From Drosophila persimilis (taxonomy: Eukaryota; Arthropoda; Insecta; Diptera; Drosophilidae), in the NCBI RefSeq assembly GCF_003286085.1, contig NW_020825294.1, positions 14,220,501 to 14,284,500 of the forward strand: a stretch of 64,000 nucleotides of DNA. The letters are read 5' to 3'. This document shows, piece after piece, positions 42,441 through 52,299 of the stretch (its first letter is position 1; each line of letters begins with the position of its first letter). The translations under genes and the position numbers were made by a program. The notes under the pieces are model-generated. The model was not told where the DNA came from and searched no databases. It saw only the letters and a program-made list of their open reading frames with translations.

Positions 42441-43319
42441 AAAAAAATTAAAATACACAATCACACAGCGCAACCACGCACTCTACCCTCATTATTATTT
42501 ACGCAAAAAGATCTGGCTATTTCTTGTTTTGGTAACGAGCTGATATTTGTATGTGTTAAAGGCAATTCCATTTGGTCATAGTCGGTAGGCATCATCCGGA
42601 TTTAACACTGATCTGTAGAATAGAAATCGCATCCACATTTGGTCCATTGAGCCTGTAACTAACCGTTTGATTCCGTCTGATTCAGCTGGGCTGGCTCAGC
42701 GGTCGGTGGGCTCACCGCAAAAAATTTTTAAGTTGCCCCGACGACAAGTAAAAAGGCACTGATTGTGTTTGATTATTTCTATATTTGTATCTTAAGTCTA
42801 TCTTACGGGCTATCACACTGGGTATTCGTAAGCCTATCTTTCCCTCCCCTTGTTGGCTTTTCCTACGCTGGCCCCCGCTATTGCTACCGCTCGGGGTTCT
42901 GACTCGGCTCCGCCTCGTCCGCCCTCTCAACTCCGCTCACGGCTATTGCTCGCCTCTTGACAGTAGTCCTCGAGCAAGTGAGCTACCTGGATGCCTTCCG
43001 TAGCGACACGCACGCGGCATGTCTGTTTTTTCTCTGTTTTTCCCACAGTGGGAAGAAATTCAGAGATATCAGCAAACGAGCTCGCGAGCGAGCTTGTGTA
43101 CGAGCGATATGGTTTTGTATCGCAAAACGCTCGCAAACGAGTTCGCAAGCTAGCCAAAAATGAGCTCTACTTCTTGTGTCGCAAAACGCTCGCAAACGAG
43201 CTCGCGAGCGGGAGTTTTACAATAGGAAAGTGCGCTGCGACTGTGCTGCCGGTCGAAAGCCAAAAAAAAAAGCAAGCCTTCGTGTGCCTTCGGTCCGGCA
43301 ATTCTCCTTCGGCTTTGTG
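42441..43319. other. Unassigned, with 59-bp tandem repeat
   Basis: Contains GC-rich TATTGCTACCGCTCGGGG-type sequence (42880-42960), a TTCCCACAGTGGGAA palindrome near 43040, and about 2.5 copies of a 59-bp unit with GCAAACGAG(C/T)TCGC(G/A)AG C at 43072, 43121 and 43180. The motif GAGCTCGCGAGC is itself palindromic. Plus frame 42991-43707 reads through this into the BEL tail and is chimeric. Confidence 0.4.
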
Positions 43320-43705
43320 TAAACGTCTCGACGTCACGCAGCTAAACTTCGATCGCCTGGACGGCTGGCAGCGCGTTTCGTACCTGCAGCAGCTCTTTTG
43401 GTCCCGGTGGAAGGAGGAGTACATAACGTCACTGCAGCAGCGCTCAAAGTGGCGCACTGCGAAGCCTAGTTTAGCTGTCGCAGATTTGGTTCTTGTCAAG
43501 GATGAGAATCTTCCTCCCATGAAGTGGCCACTGGCGAGAGTGGTCGAGCTTTTGCCTGGACGAGATGACGTTTCCCGAGTTGCTGTGTTGAAGACGTCAT
43601 CTGGAATCACCAAGCGCGCCGTCAACAAGCTGTGCCTGCTGCCCCTTAAAGATGCTGTTGAAAGTCAGGCTTCCAACGGGGGGAGTATGTCGGGTCAAGC
43701 AGCTT
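43320..43705 (+). pseudogene. BEL/Pao pol C-terminus (DUF5641)
   Basis: Encodes LNFDRLDGWQRVSYLQQLFW, SRWKEEYITSLQQRSKWRTA, DLVLVKDENLPPMKWPLARV and DDVSRVAVLKTSSGITKRAV, ending NKLCLLPLK before a short tail. This is the DUF5641 end of a BEL/Pao integrase, 5' truncated. A GGGGGGAG polypurine tract (43678-43685) precedes an LTR at 43688. The stop (43705) lies inside the LTR. Confidence 0.8.
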
Positions 43706-44133
43706 AAATATTTTAAATTATTGTCAGTGGTGCGGCCCAAAGGAAATGCATTTTGGTGTTGTCGTTTCCAATGCCCCCACTGCAAAGATCATTTGCTACC
43801 GCATATGCGCATGCAGCGGAATTCTTTCGTCTCCTTATGTCGCAATCTCTCGTACTCGGCTTAACAGCGTTCCCGAGCAGCTCTAACGCTCTCGGGCTAT
43901 CATACGCTCTCGCTCGCGTCTAAGCTTGCTGCACAGGGCCCGGCAGATTGGCCCGTCAGCCCTTGCATGGACAGTCTTGAGCTAATCGTCGCAGCTATTA
44001 GACTAACATCCTCGCATCAATCGTTCGCCCCAATCATTCCCATATGTACATACGCGATAAGTTGAATTACATATGCAAATAAATTGTGAATTATAAACAG
44101 CCTCTCGACTTTCATTAACTTCAAATTGCAACA
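43688..44133 (+). repeat. BEL/Pao 3' LTR (third BEL family)
   Basis: 446 bp from TGTCGGGTCAAGCAGC to AACTTCAAATTGCAACA, directly after the polypurine tract and pol end. Includes a Gly-like GC-rich middle and ATATGCAAATAAATTGTG (octamer-like ATGCAAAT and poly(A)-like AATAAA). No 5' LTR partner is visible in the window. Confidence 0.65.
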
Positions 44134-44194
44134 GTTGTTAAAAACGCTTAATAGCTTAACAATATGTATATTTCAAATCAATTGTCAATCGCGC

Positions 44195-44344
44195 GCTTTC
44201 CGACCTGAATCTGCAAAGCAAAAACTTAGATGACGGTCGCACCTTGAATACTCTCATGGACAATACCCATAAATTTTCTAATTCAATTATAAAGACAACA
44301 TTAAGACAACAGTAATTTAACCCTCATGCAATATACGAATGCAA
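44195..44344. repeat. Dispersed repeat shared with 53106-53266
   Basis: AATCTGCAAAGCAAAAACTT, CGGTCGCACCTTGAATACTC and CTCATGGACAATACCCATAA occur here and at 53113-53190 on the same strand. By contrast CCTCATGCAATATACGAATG, TTTATGTACATA (44322-44368) is the reverse complement of 53214-53264. The two blocks have thus changed relative orientation between copies. Confidence 0.5.
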
Positions 44345-45430
44345 TAAACTTTAATATTTATGTACATAAGCGGGAGGGAAGGGAGCTGGAAGGAAATTGC
44401 TGACCCCGAGCTTTCTACCAGTGTGATAGGTCGTCTGGAAATTTGACTCGAGAACGATGAGATTTGATTCATCACCTGAGGCACTGGACCTGTGAGTACC
44501 CAGCCGAAAATGGTCTCCTGCCCGAGGAGAGAGCCACAGATGTTGGTCAGTGAGCCACTTAAATGAATGGACGGAAGGATATCCGCTCCAATCAGGACAT
44601 CTATTTGTGAACTCTCATAGAAGGTCGGTTCCGCCCATGAGAGGTTCGGCAGGTCTCTCAAGAACCCTTGCGAGATCGGATGCGATGGAATATTTTCGGC
44701 ATTTAGTTGTAAGCCCGGCTTAGTCGGAGAACGGATGGAAAAACTGCAGAGCTTCTTTGACTGAGCGGATACGGCATTATTTAGGCCGGAGACCTGTGCC
44801 TGGATACGTTGGAATGGCAATTTGATCATGTCTACAAGACGTTCTGTAATGAACGTCGCCTCTGACCCAGAGTCGATCAGAGCGCGGGCGTGGAAAGTTT
44901 TTCCCAGATGGCAAATGTTAACGATGGCCGTGCCTAGAAGGACATCACTCGTGCCGGAGGCGAAATACGACTGAACGTTTGGCTGGGCTTCAGACGAACT
45001 TGGATTTTGTACGCTTGGTACTCGTAGATGTAGCTCGGGCCACGCTGAGGAATTTTGTGCCGTTGTGGAAATCGCCTCGCTGGAGTTTGCTGGATTGCTA
45101 CGGTGTAGAAGCGTATGGTGCCGGTCTCCACAAATTATGCAATTGTGGGCGCTTTGGCATGCTCGTATCTGGTGGCCCCTTGCAAAGCAGTTCAAACAAA
45201 GTTGCATTTGCTTAATGTAGTCGGAGCGAGCGCCAGCGGGCATTTGAAGGATGTAAGGGCATAAACGGATTGGATGATACTCTTTGGAGCAGAGATCACA
45301 CGTGCTCCTTGTTTGATTCACTGTGGTCTCGAGCGAGTGGGCACTCCTAGGATAAGGACTTCCTTGAGACCGAAACGGATTGCTTCTCGAATTGTCTGAA
45401 GTGCGTATGGAACTTGTCCATGGCGTGAGA
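44345..45430 (-). pseudogene. BEL/Pao gag zinc region and protease (fourth BEL copy)
   Basis: The minus frame 45321-44317 is open for 334 codons. It holds CDLCSKEYHPIRLC and CLNCFARGHQIRAC, CIICGDRHHTLLH (three Cys/His clusters), then LLGTAIVNICHLGKTFHARA, LIDSGSEATFITERLVDMIK (DSG protease) and IDVLIGADILPSIHLSGSLT, LLGQETIFGWVLTGPVPQVM (DUF1758). The last ~15 codons (MYINIKVYCIRILHEG) derive from the adjacent dispersed repeat, so the frame is chimeric. The pol region is missing. Confidence 0.75.
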
Positions 45431-45903
45431 GGTGGGAATTTCGGACTTGTGCGTCACGGAAAGCTATAAGGTCGTCTTTGGCAGCTTAGCGGAAATGAAG
45501 TACACTAAAACTCCGTCAGCGAAAACGCTGTTTGTGGAGACTTCGGAATGGGTGAGTGTCGTGAGTAACTTGTGGACGGCCCTCTGGAGCTCTTTTTGCG
45601 CTGCTGCTGACTCGGTACGGATTTGGGGCAGACTGAAAAAGATCTTCAGCTGGGCCTTGAGTATCAGCCTCTTGTTCTGGTCTAGGCGGGTCAGTCTGCT
45701 TGCAGCCAAGGCAAACTTAGACTGCGCGGAACTGGCGGCCATAGTGCTAGGAGCCGTGCGAGGGACTCCCGAGGGGAGCAACAAGGCCTCGAAGGCATGT
45801 AGTGCGTGAGCCCTGGACGTGGTCGGACCGCGCTCAGCTGGGGCCGGACGGGAAAATGTGGGCGTAGTGACTGAGCCGTTGGAGCTGGGTGGATGGGTCA
45901 AAC
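45431..45903 (-). pseudogene. BEL/Pao gag N-terminal part (fourth BEL copy)
   Basis: The minus strand encodes SRAHALHAFEALLLPSGVPR, SAQSKFALAASRLTRLDQNK, RLILKAQLKIFFSLPQIRTE, LLTTLTHSEVSTNSVFADGV and LVYFISAKLPKTTL, then a break to the zinc region. A helical gag-like segment. At 45901-45904 it is interrupted by the ~400-bp repeat. Confidence 0.6.
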
Positions 45904-46030
45904 CACTAACCATACAGTATATAGAGTACACACTGGCTAGCGCGTCCCGTACCCCAGAGTACTGACGCGCCTTTGACATCTTTGCATGTGCTATGCTAGT
46001 ACACACGCAATATGTTTCGACAAAAATATG
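45904..46030 (+). repeat. ~400-bp repeat copy 3, left part
   Basis: CACTAACCATACAGTATATA to CGACAAAAATATG. Slightly shorter than copies 1 and 2 (lacks the GATGTGCCAGTTCATAC block). It ends at ATATG (46026-46030), the target duplication of the roo-like LTR that follows; the continuing sequence (GATTGTATG...) is found inverted at 57355-57488. Confidence 0.75.
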
Positions 46031-46469
46031 TGTTAAGACCTTAAAAGAAAAGTCTAGACATTTGCGAGTTGAGTTGTAAATTCAAACTAAACTTTATTCT
46101 TAAAATCAGAGCCTTATATGTGATTTGACAATGAGGTAGGAGGTAAAATTTGGTAGTCTATAATTATCGTTAGACCTACGCAGAGGATACACTTCACTGA
46201 GGGTGTCTATTTGAGTACATGCTTACATTAGTTTTATTTTAGGACCGCATTTGTTAAGTGTTTTCTCCACTTGTGTTTTGTTGTCGTATTAATGGGTTAC
46301 AGATCTCTGTTTACACCAGTGTAGTCATAACTTGTCTACTTTATGTGATTTCTTTAGAGTTCGGTGTTGTTACATGAGTGGATGGGTACAATAATCTATT
46401 TATGTTTAAACATTCTGCAAGGGGCCGAAAGTGGCATTGTATTGACGATAATATGTTCATGTTTGAACA
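46031..46469 (-). repeat. roo-like BEL element, 3' LTR
   Basis: 439 bp. On the minus strand it runs TGTTCAAACATGAACATATT ... AAGGTCTTAACA. It is about 99% identical by eye to 57489-57927 (differences such as AGTAGACAAG/AGTAGGCAAG, AAATAGACACC/AAATTGACACC). The TGTTCA-ACATGAACA start is very like roo LTRs as I recall them. A GTTCAAACAT/GTTTAAACAT motif is repeated inside. Confidence 0.85.
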
Positions 46470-47116
46470 TTCTGCAAAGGGCCAAAAGTGGCATTGTTTT
46501 GTATTTTGATTCTTGTCAACCTTTCTGTGTACATTTTCTTTATAGCTATAATTACAAGTACAGATAATCATTTACTGTCAATTACAGTGGGTAGGGAAGT
46601 GCTATCGTTTGCAGTCTTCGTGCTACTTTAATTCTTCTTATGGCATAGATTATTAATATTATCATTATTATGATTCCGATAATCAAGGCAGCATGTCCAG
46701 ATATATGATGGAACTTCAGTCCTTTTAAGTCATGATGACTTTCTTTTAACAATTTTATTTCGTTTCTTAACTTATCCATTTCTTCTGTATGGTTAATTAA
46801 TGGTACTGTTAATGGATTCCAAACAATTTTTGGTATTTTGCTTATATTACTTATATAAAAGGATGAAATTGGTTAGTAGCTTTCTGTTTGAATACTGTGA
46901 TGAGGTACTAGTATTTTATCATCGGTTCGCACAGTACAACCATGTATTATTGTTAAAATTCCTTGATGCGGAAGATCAATTAGTTCTTGATTTGAGTTAC
47001 TACATTGAATTCTAGCATTAGTGTTTACTGGAACTTTGAAGAGCCAACTACCCTGTCTTTCTAATTCGACCCAAAATGACCTTGTCTCTGCTATCTTCCT
47101 ATAAACGCAATTTGAA
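46470..47116 (-). pseudogene. Env-like C-terminal fragment of the roo-like element
   Basis: The minus strand from about 47100 to 46582 encodes a partly open chain with Cys residues (CVYRK, ARIQCSN, IIHGCTVR) and a coiled segment ending in an open frame 46779-46582. That frame holds KLRNEIKLLKESHHDLKGL, then FHHISGHAALIIGIIIMIIL followed by IYAIRRIKVARR: a hydrophobic segment of about 20 residues bounded by basic residues, typical of an envelope transmembrane anchor. One in-frame stop lies at 46873-46875. The N-terminal env part is deleted at the pol junction. Roo-type BEL elements carry an env-like gene, which supports this reading. Confidence 0.65.
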
Positions 47117-47498
47117 TTACCTTTTACTACTAATTTGAATTTTAGTTATAGGTCGTTTTATCAAACCGTCTTTATGTTTTATAGTTACTACTCTGACTCT
47201 ATCGTCCCTACCTTTATGTTTTTCTTCTATTTTTCCCAAGGGCCATCTAGCTGGGTGACAGGTTTCATCTTTTATTAATACAATCTGTCCTGTTTTAATA
47301 TTCTGCATTCCTATTTTCCATTTATTTCTTTGTTGCTGTGTTTAATCCATTTAATCCAAAATTCTCTTTTCATTTTCTGAATTAATCTCCATCTATCCAG
47401 ATTCCCGATTTTTTTCCTCTGAAATTTTCTCAATCGGGCCAAATATTGGCCTTCCAATTATAAAATGACCTGGTGTTAATACAACCAGATCGTCAATA
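47117..47498 (-). pseudogene. roo-like pol C-terminus (DUF5641)
   Basis: Minus frame 47308-47117: MQNIKTGQIVLIKDETCHPA, RWPLGKIEEKHKGRDDRVRV, ending ITKIQISSKR and a stop. Between 47309 and 47498 are pieces such as LVVLTPGHFIIGRPIFGPIE with stops. This is the integrase tail of a BEL/Pao element. Its last codons overlap, in another frame, the beginning of the env-like fragment. Confidence 0.75.
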
Positions 47499-48218
47499 TC
47501 ATTTGTAGCTGTATACAAAGGGCGGGAATGATTTTACCCCAGCTTCCCAAATAGCTCCGAAGTGAGGTCCTGCTGGGGGAATAAAATGCCACTCGATCTG
47601 TTCTCTTTCTAATATTGGAACCACTTTTATGTTGTCTTTGAGGGCTTTTCGGTATTCCTCGTCTAATTTGCGCGAAGCTCCCACAAAGTTGGTTCCATTA
47701 TCGGAAAACATTTTTGCACATTTTCCTCTTCTTGAAAAAAATCTTCTAAGTGCAGCTAGAAATGCATCTGAAGTAAGATCGCTGACTACTTCCAAATGAA
47801 TAGCTTTTGTCGCCATGCATACGAATACGGCAATATATCCCTTATAGGATTTCTGCCCCCGGTTTTTAGAGCATCGGATATGGTAAGGCCCGGCGAAGTC
47901 TACACCTGTATTTGTAAACGGGTGCGACATTGTAGCTCTGTGTTTCGGCAGATTTCCCATAATTTTTTCTGCAGTATTCTGTCGATACCTAGCACAGGTG
48001 ACACACTCTTTAAGTTTTTTCTTTAAGCAATTTCTTAGCCCAAATATCCAAAACTTTCGCTGGATATAGTTTTGCATCAGATTAATTCCACCGTGCAATG
48101 TTTTTTTATGTGCATTCTTGATAATTAAAGAAGTCAAGTGACACTTATCTAAAATCAAGGGATGTTTAACCTCAAATTCCGCGTTGGAGTTTTGCAATCT
48201 ACCTCCAACTCGTAACAA
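47499..48218 (-). CDS. roo-like integrase (open segment)
   Basis: An open minus frame of 239 codons. It has the zinc-binding region (HKKTLHGGINLMQNYIQRKF, then CVTCARYRQN), core motifs NTGVDFAGPYHI (Asp 1), ATKAIHLEVVSDLTSDAFLA, KMFSDNGTNFVGASRKLDEE (Asp 2) and PHFGAIWEAGVKS (Glu). All three catalytic positions are intact. The frame ends with PPFVYSYK where the neighbouring segment shifts. Integrase inserts cDNA with a 5-bp stagger, matching the ATATG/CATAT duplication of this element. It is not a stand-alone gene but part of the broken pol. Confidence 0.8.
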   Translation of the reverse strand: MLRVGGRLQNSNAEFEVKHPLILDKCHLTSLIIKNAHKKTLHGGINLMQNYIQRKFWIFGLRNCLKKKLKECVTCARYRQNTAEKIMGNLPKHRATMSHPFTNTGVDFAGPYHIRCSKNRGQKSYKGYIAVFVCMATKAIHLEVVSDLTSDAFLAALRRFFSRRGKCAKMFSDNGTNFVGASRKLDEEYRKALKDNIKVVPILEREQIEWHFIPPAGPHFGAIWEAGVKSFPPFVYSYK

Positions 48219-49178
48219 TCCGTCTTTATCTAAGAACGGATTTAAGCTTAATAGTTTATTTTTTGTTTCTATTTCGTTTTTATTAATTAGGCTAGCTATT
48301 TCGGAACCGAATTGGATAGCTTGTTGTTGTTTTTACTATTAATACTTTGGCGCTCTTAATCTCCTTCACTGTCAAAAATGAAGGAAATTCTTTCTTTTTG
48401 GTTTTGATTTGAATAAACCTCAATACATATGGAATGACTCTTTCTAGTTTATGCATACACGAATATTTTTGTAATAATTCACAAAAAATGTTATTTTTTG
48501 CTATTACCATTGTTGTGCTCACAACTAATTTTTCTTCAATTTCCTCTTTTGTCCGATGTTCCTTAGATTTCGCCAACCATTGAGGCCCTTTCCACCAAAT
48601 CTTAAAATCTTTTAGCTTATCTGCACTAATGCCCCTTGATGCTACAGTTCTTCAGTTCTAACGTGTCCCCATTTAATATCCTTAATCTTTCTTACTTCGT
48701 CAGTTCGACGCCTGATAAACTTGTCTTTATTGTCTCTATTCTTTATCCAGGCTAGAGTAATAGTAGAATCACTCCAGGCATAACACTCTACATTACTTCC
48801 AACCGCTACTTTCACCCGTTGAATTAATTTTGCCAGAAGATGTGCTGCACAAAGTTCTAATTTTGGAATAGTTCTCCGATTCTTCTTTGGATTAACTTTG
48901 CCTTTGCTGGCTATTATAATTGTAGAACTATCTACCTTGGCATACACTACGGCAGCATAAGCCTTTTCGGATGCATCGGCAAACCCATGAATTTGCATCG
49001 ACTTATTGTGCTGAGAATTTAGCCATCTCGGTATCCGAATGCTCTCTAACTCTGTTAAACTATTTTTAAACGAATTCCATTCCCGAGTATCGTGTTCTAA
49101 TAATTCTTCATACCAATTTTTGTCTGCTAGCCAAAGTTTTTCAATAAACAATTTTCCGACGAGTGTCACTGGAGACAA
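48219..49178 (-). pseudogene. roo-like RNase H region
   Basis: Minus frame 49178-48642 encodes SPVTLVGKLFIEKLWLADKN, IHGFADASEKAYAAVVYAKV (Asp), KGKVNPKKNRRTIPKLELCA (Glu), ECYAWSDSTITLAWIKN (Asp) and a frameshift at about 48640 in the GHVRTEEL region. Frame 48576-48292 encodes AKSKEHRTKEEIEEKLV and linker sequence, ending in a second shift before the integrase. Confidence 0.8.
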
Positions 49179-50310
49179 CCAGCCTAAGGGGTCATATATC
49201 TTGGCTAAAGTAGATAATACTATTCTTTTGTTATTTTTCTTAATTGGTTCATAGTGGAAACTGAACCTAAACTCGTCTTTATCCGGTTCCCATTGTAGTC
49301 CTAATGTTTTGACGGATTCATTCTCCTCAATGGTTAATACTTTATTTTCTTGGTCATCTCTAATGCCTTCTATAATTTCTGGGATATTTGTTATCCACTT
49401 TCTTAAGTTAAACCCAACCTTATTAAACTCCCGGGTAACTTCCTTTACATGCTTTTTAGCATCCAGTATCGTGACGGCACCATATAAAAATCATTCTTTA
49501 TGATTTTCCTAATTGCTTGATTTTTGCAATTATCTGCTATTCCAACAAGCACCCTGGTTGCTAAGTAGGGTGCTGAAGCTGTACCGTACGTAACGGTTGT
49601 AAGTTTATAATCTTTTAACTTTTCGTTTGGATTATCTCTCCAAATTATATGCAAATATTGTTGATCGTCTTTATCAATATTAATTTGCCGGTACATTTTT
49701 TCAATGTCCGCAGATATTACAAATGGCCATTTACGCCATTTCACCATAATATCGAAGATATCTTTTTGGACCCTTGGTCCAACCCACATGATATCATTTA
49801 AACTTTTATTGTTTGGGGTTTTTGCTGAAGCATCGAAAACCACCCTCAGCTTTGTCTTTAGACTGGAATCTCTTATGACTCCTTGATGGGGTAAATAATA
49901 TTTCCCATCTTCTTTGGACTCTACCATATGTCCTAAGTTTTTATATTCATGCATGAACTTTACATAATTTTCTTTTAATGTTTTATTATTGCTGAGCTTT
50001 CTTTTTAAACTATAAAATCGCGCTATAGCTTGGTGTTTTGAATCTCCTAGATCCTTTTCTTTTTTAAATGCTATTTTAACCACATACCTACCATTCTCAT
50101 CTCTTCTTGTTGTTTCCAAGAAATGCTCCTCGCACACATCTTCTTCTACGTCATTCTTTTCACTTTTCAATTCCCAGAACCGCTCTAAGTCCCCAACTTC
50201 AATTGTTGTCGCCACAATAAATTTATCACCTTTTGATTTGGTGCAACCGGATATAATCCATCCGAATTCTGTATTTTGTCCAAGTAGTCGTAGTCCAAGT
50301 AGACTTGGAG
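49179..50310 (-). pseudogene. roo-like protease-RT linker and reverse transcriptase
   Basis: Minus frame 50488-49445 is chimeric: codons before about 50300 are antisense LOA. From LGLRLLGQNTEFGWIISGCT the BEL linker follows, then FWELKSEKNDVEEDVCEEHF, NLGHMVESKEDGKYYLPHQG, KLRVVFDASAKTPNNKSLND, ISADIEKMYRQINIDKDDQQ (first Asp) and TYGTASAPYLATRVL. The catalytic box is broken at 49478-49483: about 4 bases are missing from the Tyr-x-Asp-Asp codons, shifting the frame to a stop at 49445. Sequence continues in another frame (FNKVGFNLRKWITNIPEIIE). Gag and protease are absent, cut by the LOA junction. Confidence 0.85.
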
Positions 50311-51404
50311 GATTAATTGGAATTGGAGGAAGCCTAGACAGAAGGCCACAAGCGAAGTGTCCAAGAGAAATCTCACTGTGGCAAGTCTCTTTTCTCGCGA
50401 ATGGAGGAGGGCCCAGGGACCCCAGAGAAAGACGTAGGTCTGGAGAGTCTGGACGATTTTGTGGAATATTAGGACGGTGACCTGACAATTATAGTCAGCA
50501 CGTCGTGTGAGGTTGAGTTAGGCACCCATGACATGCTGCAGCTCAACGTAGACCGCTGACATAGCGTTAGTCCAGGAGCCGTGGATTGCGCCAGACAATT
50601 TTGTGGCCGGACTAAAATCATCAAATTACAACCTTCTCTACTTAACATCGGCTAGCAAGCAATATCGGTAACAGAACCGCCGTACTTGTACGGAATTGAA
50701 TCCATGCGCACCTGATGTCTCATTACAGAGCGGATGAACTAACGTTAGTAATGCTGGAGAGTGAGAAAAAGACTCCTGCTACATGGCACATGGCAGGCCC
50801 GCACGACTAGAAGAACTAAGGAGACTGGTGACGTAGCAAACGAACACACACCTTCGTAGTACTTTGGTATCTGGCTGGAGAGTTCTCGAAAGACCAAGGA
50901 ACGAAGGAGGAGAAACTTCTGCTCAACACCTCCAACAACAGATCTGTAAACTACTACGAGAATACACTGGGCTATAGACTCCTTCGCGGCCATGATGCAG
51001 GTGACCAACGAGGTTATCACCCCATGGTTCTCAGCAATATACTCAGCATGTCTAAGTACGGGCTATATCCCTATCCAATAGAGAACGTCGAGAGTTGTCT
51101 TCCTCCCAAAGGCAGGAAAGTGCAGCCACGTGAGTCCCAAGGATTACACACCGATAAGCCTGACCTCCGTTCTACTAAAAACACTGGAAAAGATGTTGGA
51201 TTTTCACATGAAGAATGAGGTGGGAGACTGATGTCAACTATCCAACATGCCTACACCAAAGGGATCCACACCTCAGGGTGAAGTCCTGTCGCCACTACTG
51301 TGGAATCTGGTGGTCGACAACCTCATCAAGAGATTTGAAAGGAAGGCCCCAAAAATAACAGCTTATGCCGATGACATAAGCTTATAACGTGTGTATGCCC
51401 ATCG
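50311..51404 (+). pseudogene. LOA-clade copy P1 (ORF1 end to RT), deleted
   Basis: 50331-50789 corresponds to the ORF1-ORF2 region and is repeated inverted at 59599-60070. 50790-51220 includes AVTNEVITPWFSAIYSACLS, FLPKAGKCSHVSPKDYTPIS and LLKTLEKMLDFHMKNEVG (RT entry). A deletion at about 51245 removes the palm first half and joins GSTPQGEVLSPLLWNLVVDN and APKITAYADDIS (YADD at about 51362). The sequence stops at CCCATCG (51404). Several frameshifts and stops. Confidence 0.7.
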
Positions 51405-51410
51405 TTTTAA

Positions 51411-51650
51411 TGTTATTTTAAATAACATGGTAAACACTGTATTTATTTGTATGAGTTAATATAGAACATAAGAACAACAACAAAATATGTTGTGGCCACT
51501 CGGCTGGTCAATATAAAACTAAACTTATGATACCCAAACTCCCGATCTTGAGCACTCGCTCTGGTGTTCGATGCCGGCCAGCATCCGGCGGTCTCGGCGG
51601 CCGCGCCCACGGTCAGGAATCACTCTGCCCAATGGCTAATTTGGTTAACA
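51411..51650. repeat. Possible solo LTR (240 bp)
   Basis: TGTTATTTTAAATAACATGG at the start and TTTGGTTAACA at the end give short TGTTA/TAACA inverted ends. On the minus strand a poly(A)-like AAATAAATACAG lies downstream of a GC-rich middle. No target duplication is seen, so the call is tentative. Confidence 0.3.
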
Positions 51651-51665
51651 TTTGTTAACTTATAC

Positions 51666-52068
51666 CACTAACCATACAGTATATATGTAGATGTGCCAGT
51701 TCATACAACGAAAGCGTCACACACTGGCTAGCGCGTTGCGTACCCCAGAGTGACGTCATCATGAGAGAGAGAGTGCAGAGAGAACATCTTTGCATGTGTT
51801 AGTACACACGCAATATGTTTCGACAAAAATATGTGATTGTATGTTTTTTCAGATTTTTTGAATTCTCTGAGGTCTGGTTCTGTTTTGCCACCAGCATGTT
51901 TTAGTGTATGGGTGCACATGCATTCTCACGCACTTTGCGTGTGTGTGTTTACTATTGCTGGCCGCTAGAACTGAAATTTGAGTTTGGTTCTTGTTTTGGG
52001 TCTTTTGATGGTCTGACCTACCGCCACAAAATAAATAAAGAATGGGCAGGGGGTGGGGTATGGTACAC
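51666..52068 (+). repeat. Unclassified ~400-bp repeat, copy 2
   Basis: CACTAACCATACAGTATATA to GGGGTATGGTACACTA. Aligned with copy 1 along the full length with small indels (for example lacks the second ACTG after CCCAGAG) and the same GTGTGTGTGTTTACTATTGC end. No long open frame. Confidence 0.6.
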
Positions 52069-52099
52069 TAGGGCGCGGGAAATAAAGTAAACGCTGTTA

Positions 52100-52290
52100 T
52101 TTGTTTGATTTATACCACAAAATATAAAATATTACAATAATATAATTACACATTTATTTCCTTATTTTAAACAGGTTGATTATAAATTATAAAAATTATG
52201 CAAACGCCGTCGGTTCTCGACTATATACAATAATGTAATTGCACATTTATTTCCTTATCTTAAGCAGGTTGATTATAAATTTTGAAATTA
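52100..52290 (-). repeat. LOA 3' tail, inverted and duplicated
   Basis: The minus strand carries GGAAATAAATGTGTAATTA twice (near 52140-52165 and 52232-52258), together with GAACCGACGGCGT(TTGCAT). This is the 3' end found at 54330-54410 and 57280-57355 on the plus strand. The doubled tail suggests a repeated-tail target-primed insertion or a local duplication. No LOA coding follows it. Confidence 0.6.
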
Positions 52291-52299
52291 TAAATTCGA

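Noticed and set aside
42991-43707. A 238-codon plus-strand frame
   Set aside because: Only codons from about 43320 belong to BEL pol (DUF5641). The first part reads through a 59-bp tandem repeat and is not a protein domain.
50300-50488. N-terminal 60 codons of the roo-like RT frame
   Set aside because: These codons are the antisense of the LOA ORF1-ORF2 region also found at 59.6-60.07 kb, so they are not part of pol.
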